From assembly GCA_008017145.1 (NCBI GenBank), contig SSGY01000207.1, positions 1 through 6,576 of the forward strand: a stretch of DNA of 6,576 bases, given 5' to 3'. Below are positions 1 through 5,529 of the stretch, in pieces; positions within the stretch are counted from its first letter, which is position 1, and each line of letters begins with the position of its first letter. The translations under genes were made by a program, and so were the position numbers. The DNA comes from Neisseriales bacterium. Lineage in GTDB: Bacteria > Pseudomonadota > Gammaproteobacteria > Burkholderiales > UBA11063. The notes under the pieces were generated by a model. The model had not been told where the DNA came from. It saw only the letters and a list, made by a program, of their open reading frames with translations, and ran no database searches.

Positions 1-758
1 ATTCGATCCGCAAAATTTGGCATTACATGCGCCATGAATTGGCGAGCTTGATTATAAACGTCCTCAGTATCAATCAACACTTCCGCAATATCTGGGGAAA
101 AATGATCACGAATTGAACGAATTACCAAACTACTTTCTTGATAAATTAAAAACGAACCGCCTTGCTCTTCCGCAGCGGCTCGAATTGCGCTCCATAATTT
201 AAGTAGATATGTCAAATCCCATTGCAATTCTTCAATAACACGCCCTAAAGCTGCTGTGCGCAGAATAACACTCATTCCATGCGGAACTTCAAGCTGTGCC
301 ATTACTGATTTTAGCTCATCACGCTCTTCACCTTCGATTCGACGTGAAATACCGCCTGCGCGTGAATTATTTGGCATTAATACCAGATAACGCCCTGGTA
401 ATGTTACATACGAGGTTAAAGCAGCCCCTTTATTGCCGCGTTCATCTTTTTCAACCTGAACGATTAGCTCAGTACCTAGCGGTAACTTTGAAAATTCACG
501 AGTTTTTTGACCATTAATTTCCGGTAAATAGCGGTAATCAATTTCTTTAAACGGTAAGAACCCCTGCTTCTCAGTCCCATAGTCGACAAAACATGCCTCC
601 AGAGACGGCTCAACACGAGTGATAAACCCTTTATAGATATTGCCCCGACGCTGCTCTTTGCTGCTAGTTTCAATATCAAAATTAATTAGTTTCTGTCCTT
701 CGACAGCTGCCACGCGCAACTCTTCTGCGTACGTAGCATTAAATAACATTCTTTTCAT
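1..758 (-). CDS. rne: Ribonuclease E, N-terminal part (runs off left edge)
   Basis: The reverse strand reads open from an ATG at 758-756 to the window edge: 252 codons plus two bases, with no stop. The product starts MKRMLFNATYAEELRVA, the typical opening of proteobacterial RNase E, the single-strand endonuclease that starts mRNA decay and matures rRNA and tRNA. An S1 RNA-binding domain lies at about residues 39-119 (NIYKGFITRVEPSLEACFVD, then GFLPFKEI). It is followed by the start of the RNase H-like and 5'-sensor part. R167-T168 in VILRTAALG correspond to the Arg-Thr pair that binds the 5' monophosphate in the E. coli enzyme, and EELQWDL and FLIYQESSLVIRSIRD are also family-typical. The catalytic DNase I-like domain, zinc link and C-terminal scaffold lie outside the window, so RNase G cannot be formally excluded, although the opening fits RNase E better. 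The gene is divergent from rluC, a common proteobacterial arrangement. Confidence 0.96.
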   Translation of the reverse strand, partial: MKRMLFNATYAEELRVAAVEGQKLINFDIETSSKEQRRGNIYKGFITRVEPSLEACFVDYGTEKQGFLPFKEIDYRYLPEINGQKTREFSKLPLGTELIVQVEKDERGNKGAALTSYVTLPGRYLVLMPNNSRAGGISRRIEGEERDELKSVMAQLEVPHGMSVILRTAALGRVIEELQWDLTYLLKLWSAIRAAAEEQGGSFLIYQESSLVIRSIRDHFSPDIAEVLIDTEDVYNQARQFMAHVMPNFADR

Positions 759-789
759 GTTTAATTAAACCCTTCTTGGCTAATTAAAC
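759..789 (-). promoter_or_regulatory. rne: rne ribosome binding site framed by an inverted repeat
   Basis: Read on the minus strand, AGAAGGG lies about 11 bases before the rne ATG and is the likely Shine-Dalgarno. It sits between GTTTAATTA (789-781) and TAATTAAAC (767-759), which are perfect 9-base complements separated by 13 bases. The right arm is also part of a 12-base palindrome, GTTTAATTAAAC, that touches the start codon. If the stem forms in the mRNA, the start region is paired and the Shine-Dalgarno lies in the loop. The stem is all A/T except one G-C pair, so it would be weak. A regulatory role is inferred. Confidence 0.55.
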
Positions 790-845
790 TCAGACCGGTT
801 TGTTAGTATTTTTTATTTTGGCCCAAAGCGCAGATACTTATTTTA

Positions 846-875
846 ATTCTAAGTTATAATTTTTAAACTTGTCAA
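846..875 (-). promoter_or_regulatory. rne: Sigma70-type promoter for rne
   Basis: On the minus strand a perfect -35 hexamer TTGACA (875-870) is followed after 18 bases by TAGAAT (851-846), one mismatch from the consensus -10. Transcription would begin near 839 and give a leader of about 80 bases. No other minus-strand promoter of equal quality was noticed nearer the gene. Confidence 0.65.
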
Positions 876-1202
876 TCTCAACTATACCATCAAGTAACAG
901 CTAGAGATTATGAATTAAATTAGTACATACCACCAAATTTAACTTTCAATTCCGCCCACCTGAGCGCATTTATTTTGCGATAATCAAGATGACAAAACCG
1001 AACTTCAAAATATTAAAGGTATATAAACGTGTATAAATGCATCACATCGATATACCCAAACCGATTCGAAATACTAGTAGACAATTTATGACGAAGCCTA
1101 CACATCGTAAGTGAGGAATAAATCAACGACCTAGGATGATGAATCTGATTGAGTATGCATTTATTATAAATTTAGTGCATCATATTGCGTAATCACTTAA
1201 TA

Positions 1203-1251
1203 AATTTCTCTTAAATTATTAATGTGAGTCAAATAGATTTCTCTCAAATCT
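1203..1251. repeat. Two similar small dyads 33 bp apart
   Basis: ATTTCTCTTAAAT (1204-1216) and ATTTCTCTCAAAT (1237-1249) match at 12 of 13 bases. Each is the core of a small inverted repeat with a five-base centre: AATTT-CTCTT-AAATT and AGATTT-CTCTC-AAATCT. The 33-bp spacing is close to three helical turns, which would put both on the same DNA face, as with paired operator sites. In sequence this AT-rich the pair could be chance. Confidence 0.3.
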
Positions 1252-1755
1252 CCAGAAATTATTCGTAACCCACCTTAACTAATCAATAAAAAACGTCATT
1301 TATCAGTTTGATGTTCTTCTAATTATACATAACAAATAGGCTAAGTTAATAGCTAAATTAATTTATAAAATTTGTCGCTGTGTAAATTACAGCAACCTTT
1401 ATTAATAGTGCTTTGTAGTTCTTTCTATAAGGCTAAATTGCTAGACTTGGATATGCTTACCATCTAATGTTAAGTCAGATGCGTAAATTTCAAGATCAGC
1501 TTGCCCAATATACAAAAATAATACAAGCATAAATAATACCGTGCAAAGATCATTTATACCATGACAGCGTGCTGTTTGTCACTAACATCCACGAACTAAA
1601 TTTGTTGGCACCTACGCCACATATCTCTCCAGCTCAGACAAGTTTAGGAGTATATTATTTATAGCAAATTGATTAAACCAGCTGATTAAACTAAACTAGC
1701 CTAACTCACCATTGATAAATAAGATACAATTATGTGCAGTATAAAGCAATCAAGC

Positions 1756-1761
1756 TATAAT
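1756..1761 (+). promoter_or_regulatory. rluC: Probable -10 box of rluC
   Basis: A perfect TATAAT ends 11 bases before the annotated rluC ATG. The sequence 17 bases upstream, TGTGCA (1733-1738), is only a weak -35 match. Transcription from this box would start around 1767-1769, leaving a leader of only a few bases. This is a motif-only assignment. Confidence 0.45.
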
Positions 1762-1772
1762 TATAAACTAAA

Positions 1773-2729
1773 ATGCCTATCAAAATGAATGAAATAAACC
1801 AAAATCAAGTAAATTTTTATAACGTAACCGAAGCAGACGATCAACAACGATTAGATAACATGCTGATTAAAATCCTCAAAGGTGTTCCCAAAAGCCATAT
1901 TTATCGGATTATTCGTCACGGAGAAGTTCGCATAAATAAGAAACGTTGTGAAGTAAGTAGCAAAGTTACACTTAATGACATAGTGCGTATTCCGCCAATT
2001 AGAATAGCCACCAAAGATGACGTTCAGAACAAATCTGTCCCAGCTGCTAATTTTCCAATACTTTATGAAGATGAATATTACCTAATCATAAATAAACCGC
2101 AAGGAGTGGCATGTCATGGTGGTAGCGGTGTATCTTTTGGTGTTATTGAACAATTACGCCAAACCAAGGCTCATAAATTTCTTGAATTAGTCCACCGCTT
2201 AGACAAAGAAACATCTGGAGTCCTGATATTAGCAAAAAAACGAATTGCACTGGTTGAATTGCAAGAACTAATCAAAAATAATCTGATGACTAAAGAATAT
2301 TACGCACTCACTAATGGCGTATGGCGCGATGATAAACGTAATGTCAAAGCACCTATTTATAAATATACCAATAAAGACGGTGAGCGTCGAGTGCGAATAG
2401 ATGCTGAACAAGGCCGCTTCTCCCATACTATCTTTACAGTTAAACAAAAATTTGCTGAATTTACCCTCGTTAATGCGGACTTACAAACTGGACGGACTCA
2501 TCAAATTCGAATTCATTGTCAATACCTAGGATTTCCAATCACAGGAGATGATAAATATGGAAATTTTGAACTGAATAAGCAGTTAGCTAAGCAAAGTTTA
2601 AAACGAATGTTTTTACATGCCCACCATGTACAGTTTACACATCCGATTACGCAAAAATTAATTGAAATAAACTGCGAATTACCCGAAGAATTGCAAAAAT
2701 TTTTAAAAATAATTTCAGCCACCATTTAA
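1773..2729 (+). CDS. rluC: 23S rRNA pseudouridine synthase RluC
   Basis: This is a complete 318-residue protein, close to the length of E. coli RluC, which converts uridines 955, 2504 and 2580 of 23S rRNA to pseudouridine. An S4 RNA-binding domain covers about residues 24-80 (RLDNMLIKILKGVPKSHIYR, GEVRINKKR, VRIPPIRIA). The RluA-type catalytic domain follows: ILYEDEYYLIINKPQGVACHGGSG (in part) near 97-119, then HRLDKETSG with the expected catalytic aspartate at D144, and the late motif LQTGRTHQIRIH at 237-248. KGVPKS, HGGSG and FGVIE favour RluC over RluA or RluD. No Shine-Dalgarno precedes the ATG at 1773. An in-frame ATG at 1785 (residue 5) would align better with the E. coli N-terminus but also lacks one. 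The gene appears monocistronic and divergent from rne. Confidence 0.95.
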   Translation: MPIKMNEINQNQVNFYNVTEADDQQRLDNMLIKILKGVPKSHIYRIIRHGEVRINKKRCEVSSKVTLNDIVRIPPIRIATKDDVQNKSVPAANFPILYEDEYYLIINKPQGVACHGGSGVSFGVIEQLRQTKAHKFLELVHRLDKETSGVLILAKKRIALVELQELIKNNLMTKEYYALTNGVWRDDKRNVKAPIYKYTNKDGERRVRIDAEQGRFSHTIFTVKQKFAEFTLVNADLQTGRTHQIRIHCQYLGFPITGDDKYGNFELNKQLAKQSLKRMFLHAHHVQFTHPITQKLIEINCELPEELQKFLKIISATI

Positions 2730-2743
2730 CCCGCAATCCCTTG

Positions 2744-2760
2744 CCAGTGTTAGGCGCTGG
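2744..2760 (+). terminator. Weak hairpin just after rluC, possible transcript end
   Basis: CCAGTG, loop TTAGG, then CGCTGG makes a six-pair stem with one G-T pair, 15 bases past the rluC stop codon. A competing pairing, AATCCC (2735-2740) with GGGATT (2759-2764), uses part of the same sequence. No T-run follows, so it is not a standard intrinsic terminator. It could stabilise the mRNA 3' end or work with Rho. Confidence 0.3.
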
Positions 2761-2951
2761 GATTCACACCACAAAAACAACACTCAATTAATAAAATAAT
2801 GTTGCTTTAAGAAACACAAAGAACACTAATTCATCATCACACAAACAAAATAACAAGCATCTTACCACTAATTTGCCATTATTTAAGGCTTTATGTTGGC
2901 AAACAACATTTCAAATAATTAAGATTATCAGTATGTTAAGCCACAGGGTAC

Positions 2952-2981
2952 TTGACACATCAGTACATCATATGTGAAAAT
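2952..2981 (+). promoter_or_regulatory. Possible promoter with perfect -35 and poor -10
   Basis: TTGACA at 2952-2957 matches the -35 consensus exactly. At the right distance there are only weak -10 candidates, TGAAAA (17-base spacer) or GAAAAT (18-base spacer). Transcription would start near 2988 and meet the hairpin at 2994-3020 almost at once. This is a low-confidence motif call. Confidence 0.22.
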
Positions 2982-2993
2982 GCGGTTCTTGGC

Positions 2994-3020
2994 AAAAACT
3001 ACACGCATTGTGTAGTTTTT
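2994..3020. terminator. Strong Rho-independent terminator, probably bidirectional
   Basis: AAAAACTACAC, loop GCATT, then GTGTAGTTTTT forms a perfect 11-pair stem followed by ATTTTC. The A5 on one side and T5 on the other let it work on either strand. On the plus strand it would stop readthrough from rluC (stop 265 bases upstream) or a short transcript from the possible promoter at 2952. It isolates the hydrolase gene, whose ATG is 67 bases further on. Confidence 0.75.
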
Positions 3021-3073
3021 ATTTTCTCTAGTTTGTTTATTGAATAAAGGAACTTCGTAACCCATTTTCCCAC

Positions 3074-3079
3074 AAGGAG
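3074..3079 (+). promoter_or_regulatory. Ribosome binding site of the hydrolase gene
   Basis: AAGGAG lies seven bases before the ATG at 3087, a near-ideal Shine-Dalgarno. It fixes the start: the frame is open only back to a stop at 3045-3047, and no upstream ATG, GTG or TTG would add a signal peptide. Confidence 0.85.
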
Positions 3080-3086
3080 TAAAGGA

Positions 3087-3500
3087 ATGTTAATCGTCTC
3101 GGCGCACCTGTGCATGGCCATTAATTTATACAAAGAATGTCGTGGAGCATCCGACAAAGAATGCCAACTAATTAACCGTGTGGTTATCAACCGCATGCAT
3201 GAAACTAACCAAGACGCTTGTAGCGTTATTTTTGAAAAAAGTCAATTCAGTTGGACTAAGAAAAGCCCTAAGAAGCTTCAGTTCAACAACTATAGCGACA
3301 TGATCGCTTATTACAAATTAAATGACAGTGCACAGCTGATGCGCGCATTTGATAACGTTGATAAATCACAGGATGATAACAACGATTTGAAAACCTCAGC
3401 CAACATGACCCATTACCATGATCGGTCAATCGCACCTAAATGGGCGAACCATATGCAAGTTGCATATCGCACGAAAAATTTCGTGTTCTTCAATGCTTAA
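3087..3500 (+). CDS. Small SleB-type cell wall hydrolase (Hydrolase_2-like)
   Basis: This 137-residue protein consists of little more than one domain. The order of motifs fits the SleB/Hydrolase_2 family of peptidoglycan hydrolases: INLYKECRG at 12-20 matches the family YxEARG motif, with E17 as the likely catalytic glutamate. LINRVVINRM follows at 28-37, then ACSVIFEKSQFSWT at 44-57, THYHDRSIAPKWA at 108-120 and the closing NFVFF. Family members cleave the glycan strand of peptidoglycan and occur in spore germination and in phage lysis. The protein has no signal peptide or transmembrane segment and starts directly at the domain, as phage-type versions often do. No holin, spanin or other phage gene is adjacent. 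It contains four cysteines (C9, C18, C26, C45); C45 sits at the commonly conserved position. Terminators lie on both sides, so it is probably transcribed alone. The family is recognised from motifs; the biological role is unknown. Confidence 0.82.
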   Translation: MLIVSAHLCMAINLYKECRGASDKECQLINRVVINRMHETNQDACSVIFEKSQFSWTKKSPKKLQFNNYSDMIAYYKLNDSAQLMRAFDNVDKSQDDNNDLKTSANMTHYHDRSIAPKWANHMQVAYRTKNFVFFNA

Positions 3501-3535
3501 TCAAGCATAACTCAATTTCAAAGGCAACCTACTGA

Positions 3536-3574
3536 TGCGGTGAACTTATTTTCACCGCACAATGTATTCTTTTT
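3536..3574 (+). terminator. Rho-independent terminator after the hydrolase gene
   Basis: TGCGGTGAA (3536-3544), loop CTTATT, then TTCACCGCA (3551-3559) forms a perfect nine-pair stem. A T-rich run, TTCTTTTT, follows at 3567-3574 after a seven-base gap. The gap makes it slightly atypical. A smaller hairpin, ATGCTT-AATC-AAGCAT (3493-3508), overlaps the hydrolase stop codon. Confidence 0.7.
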
Positions 3575-3586
3575 ATATATGGACGT

Positions 3587-3611
3587 AAAAAAAGGCCGCA
3601 TTTCTGCGACC
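3587..3611 (-). terminator. Rho-independent terminator of the porin gene
   Basis: On the minus strand GGTCGCA, loop GAAA, then TGCGGCC forms a seven-pair stem with one G-T pair and a stable GNRA tetraloop, followed at once by seven T residues (A-run 3587-3593 on the plus strand). It lies 29 bases past the porin stop codon and faces the hydrolase terminator, so the two convergent genes are well separated. Confidence 0.88.
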
Positions 3612-3640
3612 CCCATTGAGAGACAATGTAACTCGTCAAA

Positions 3641-5023
3641 CTAAAACGTGTGCGAAAAACCAACCGCCGCCGTTCCGTTATTAATATATTTAGACCCACC
3701 AGTAGTAATTGCATTAGAGCTTGGAGCACTACCAGAAGAAGACCAAACTGTATTTTGCGCTGCATTACCATACCACATTTGACCATAGTTGATAAATGCA
3801 ATCGTGCGTGGGGTAATATTCCAATCCAACTCAGCAATTGCTTGTTGATAACCTGTACCACCTAGCTGGTTATTACCATTAATGATATCCCACGGTGAAC
3901 CACCTGCCATCAAGTTAGCACCGTAGACATAACCAATTTTTGGCGTCCAGTTATCCACGTGCCAACCAATTGACATACCAACCTCGGCAGTTGATAAAAC
4001 TGCTTGGTTTAACGGGCAGTAACCATTAGCACAATTGGCATTATTGGTATATTGACTATTCACACCATTTGCAGAAGAGTTCTGAATCCAGTAATTATTT
4101 AAATTACCATTACCCGGTGCACTAGACCAACCATAACCCTGAGAGATCTGAGCACCAAAACCAAGAATCAAACTATCAGGATTGTTATAGCCCAATTCCA
4201 GACGGCTATTATAGGCATTAATCCCCTGCGCACCTGGTGCATATGCTACCCCAGTAATGCCAACTGGTACACTACCGCCCATTTGTTGATAAACCCCTGT
4301 ATTTAAGGCTACTTGATTATTCCACGTTGCTGAGAAATTACCTGGATTATAGAAAACGCCAAAACCCATTACTCCAGCATTATTGTAACCATTCATATCA
4401 CCAGATTGATCCATTCCGTTACCATTAGCACCACCAGTATTATAGTTACCATCTTGATTAAAGCTATAGTAACCAGAGAATGAAACATTTGACCAACTCG
4501 GTGAATCATAACGAACAGTTTGTGCTAAAACGCTTGCAAAACGATCATAGTTACCAAACACATTGGCATTGGCACCATTATACAGATCGACTGCACCAGT
4601 ATTCGTACGATAAGTATTAGACAAATTACCGATCCGCACCCGTCCCCAGCCACCTTGTAAACCAATATAGCTATCTGACGAAGCTAATACATTAACACCA
4701 GTTGTTGGTTGACCACTCACGGTTGAACCCGGATGATTAGGCACCCAACCTGAACTGGTAGTATTTTGATAAGCTTCACCCGAAGAGATATTCAAAAACT
4801 GCTCAACCTGCCAAATTACAGCAGTTTGCCCATAAACCTGATCAGTACCACGAATACCAAAGTACGAACCATAATCCTGAACTGAAGTAGTTCCAGGTTG
4901 AACTTGGTTTGCACTAGGAAAAGTATCATTTTCCAAAGCTGCCGAAATCCGCCCGTAAAGTGTAACATCTGCAAAAGATGCTGTTGCCAAAGTCCCTAAT
5001 ACTACCGCTAAAACCTTCTTCAT
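3641..5023 (-). CDS. Gram-negative general porin (betaproteobacterial type)
   Basis: This is a 460-residue outer-membrane beta-barrel. A signal peptide, MKKVLAVVLGTLATASFA, is probably cut after A18, giving a mature DVTLYGRISAALEND start typical of Neisseria and Burkholderia porins. Other family marks are GSYFGIRGTDQVYGQTAVIW near 52-71, SYIGLQGGWGRVRIGNLSNT near 118-137 and QTVRYDSPSW near 168-177. The end, AVGFSHTF, has the C-terminal phenylalanine of the BAM recognition signal. Such porins form water-filled channels, usually trimers, for small hydrophilic solutes; substrate selectivity cannot be read here. It is longer than many homologues. The extra length lies partly in Asn/Gly-rich, loop-like stretches, notably 189-217, 302-335 and 427-449. 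Two cysteines, C331 and C336, are unusual for a porin and could form a loop disulfide. The gene has its own RBS and terminator and is probably monocistronic and well expressed. Confidence 0.94.
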   Translation of the reverse strand: MKKVLAVVLGTLATASFADVTLYGRISAALENDTFPSANQVQPGTTSVQDYGSYFGIRGTDQVYGQTAVIWQVEQFLNISSGEAYQNTTSSGWVPNHPGSTVSGQPTTGVNVLASSDSYIGLQGGWGRVRIGNLSNTYRTNTGAVDLYNGANANVFGNYDRFASVLAQTVRYDSPSWSNVSFSGYYSFNQDGNYNTGGANGNGMDQSGDMNGYNNAGVMGFGVFYNPGNFSATWNNQVALNTGVYQQMGGSVPVGITGVAYAPGAQGINAYNSRLELGYNNPDSLILGFGAQISQGYGWSSAPGNGNLNNYWIQNSSANGVNSQYTNNANCANGYCPLNQAVLSTAEVGMSIGWHVDNWTPKIGYVYGANLMAGGSPWDIINGNNQLGGTGYQQAIAELDWNITPRTIAFINYGQMWYGNAAQNTVWSSSGSAPSSNAITTGGSKYINNGTAAVGFSHTF

Positions 5024-5030
5024 TTAAATG

Positions 5031-5036
5031 CTCCTT
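5031..5036 (-). promoter_or_regulatory. Ribosome binding site of the porin gene
   Basis: On the minus strand AAGGAG lies seven bases before the ATG at 5023, a strong Shine-Dalgarno consistent with high expression. It agrees with the start set by the signal peptide. Confidence 0.88.
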
Positions 5037-5055
5037 CCACAAAGCAAATAATGTT

Positions 5056-5061
5056 ATTATA
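5056..5061 (-). promoter_or_regulatory. Probable -10 box of the porin gene
   Basis: TATAAT on the minus strand would start transcription near 5049 and give a leader of about 26 bases. No good -35 lies 16-18 bases upstream, so an activator or another promoter may be involved. An alternative is TTGAAA (5128-5123) with ATATTA (5105-5100) after 17 bases. Confidence 0.4.
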
Positions 5062-5165
5062 TTTATGTTTAATGATTGATTAATTCTTTAGAAAAAAAGT
5101 AATATTATTTTTCACCATTGGTTTTCAATAAAATAAAAATCAATTTTGCACAGTCTCGTAATACC

Positions 5166-5184
5166 AAACAGGAGAGGCCTGTTT
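5166..5184. promoter_or_regulatory. Perfect 7-bp inverted repeat upstream of the porin gene
   Basis: AAACAGG, five bases (AGAGG), then CCTGTTT. It stands out from the AT-rich surroundings. No T-run follows on either strand, so it looks less like a terminator than an operator or an RNA hairpin. The regulator is unknown. Confidence 0.4.
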
Positions 5185-5338
5185 CACCCAAGCAAGACAA
5201 GAAGAAATACCAATTACCTAAATTACTACTTTTAAGTTTTTACAGCGTAAGTTTAGCATGATAATTGGATATTATTTGCGTGATCGCGCCAATTTAATAC
5301 TAAATATTACAAAATTTAGCGAAAAACCAAGTATTTCC

Positions 5339-5358
5339 GTGTTGTAATTACGCAACAC
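5339..5358. promoter_or_regulatory. Inverted repeat with a nested palindrome, possible operator
   Basis: GTGTTG (5339-5344) and CAACAC (5353-5358) are perfect complements around eight bases. A separate perfect palindrome, GTAATTAC (5344-5351), overlaps the left arm. The overall 20-bp size suits a dimeric repressor site. It lies about 100 bp before the ftsE -10 candidate and about 315 bp before the porin start. Confidence 0.35.
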
Positions 5359-5460
5359 CACATAACACATAACAGGATGTTTTCACTAAGTTTTAAATTT
5401 TGAATCATCACTATTGAACGACAAAATTTTTATAAATATCAGCGTAACCATCAACGATGT

Positions 5461-5466
5461 TATAAT
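5461..5466 (+). promoter_or_regulatory. ftsE: Possible -10 box of ftsE
   Basis: TATAAT lies 63 bases before the ftsE ATG and would give a leader of about 57 bases. No good -35 is present at 16-18 bases. An alternative is TTGAAC (5414-5419) with TATCAG (5437-5442) after 17 bases. AGGAAA at 5515-5520 is the likely ribosome binding site, nine bases before the ATG. Confidence 0.4.
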
Positions 5467-5529
5467 CATGACTATTTACATAGTGCAAAATAGCAACTGG
5501 CGCTGGGACGCAACAGGAAATAAAGAAAT

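Larger units (their letters stand above)
759..1772. other. Long noncoding spacer between divergent rne and rluC
   Basis: This stretch of about 1 kb holds no convincing gene. Stops are frequent on both strands, and I see no tRNA cloverleaf, no strong Rho-independent terminator and no coding motif. It is more AT-rich to the eye than the genes around it. Both ends carry regulatory DNA: the rne leader and promoter on the left (759-875) and the rluC -10 box on the right (1756-1761). The middle, about 880-1730, is unexplained. It contains a pair of similar small dyads (1203-1251) and a short tandem TGATTAAAC (1670-1678 and 1683-1691). A decayed gene or an unrecognised small RNA is possible, but nothing here demonstrates either. 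Confidence 0.6.
2730..3086. other. Intergenic region between rluC and the hydrolase gene
   Basis: This 357-bp gap has no coding potential that I can support. It contains a weak hairpin just after rluC (2744-2760), an orphan TTGACA (2952-2957), a strong terminator-like hairpin (2994-3020) and the RBS of the hydrolase gene (3074-3079). The stretch 2765-2940 shows nothing recognisable. No clear promoter for the hydrolase is visible between the hairpin and its RBS. Confidence 0.6.
5024..5529. other. Divergent regulatory region between the porin gene and ftsE
   Basis: This 506-bp region has no supported gene. It is AT-rich and holds -10 candidates for both flanking genes, the porin RBS and three dyads: 5166-5184, 5300-5319 (CTAAAT, eight bases, ATTTAG) and 5339-5358. 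Either gene could be regulated from here. The porin is the likelier target, because porin genes are commonly under environmental control and the dyads lie upstream of its candidate promoters. Confidence 0.55.

Noticed and set aside
296..679. Small open frames antisense to or out of frame with rne (plus 296-517; minus 476-679)
   Set aside because: They overlap the well-supported rne reading frame, have no RBS or recognisable motif, and are explained as shadows of it.
1060..1085. ATTCGAA-containing segment considered as a tRNA T-arm
   Set aside because: No complementary arm pairs, acceptor stem or other tRNA arms can be drawn around it on either strand.
2519..2725. Minus-strand open frame inside the rluC 3' end
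   Set aside because: It is fully contained in the conserved rluC coding sequence, with no RBS or family signature.
2999..3196. Minus-strand open frame overlapping the terminator and hydrolase start
   Set aside because: It spans a perfect terminator hairpin and the hydrolase 5' end and has no family resemblance.
3529..3865. Open frames on both strands over the porin C-terminal region
   Set aside because: Both lie over the porin frame, and the minus one also runs through the porin terminator. The signal peptide, family motifs and C-terminal Phe identify the porin frame as the real one.
2753..5508. Shared 10-mer GGCGCTGGGA at 2753-2762 and 5499-5508
   Set aside because: It is one short match with no similarity in the flanks and different contexts, so chance is the simplest explanation.
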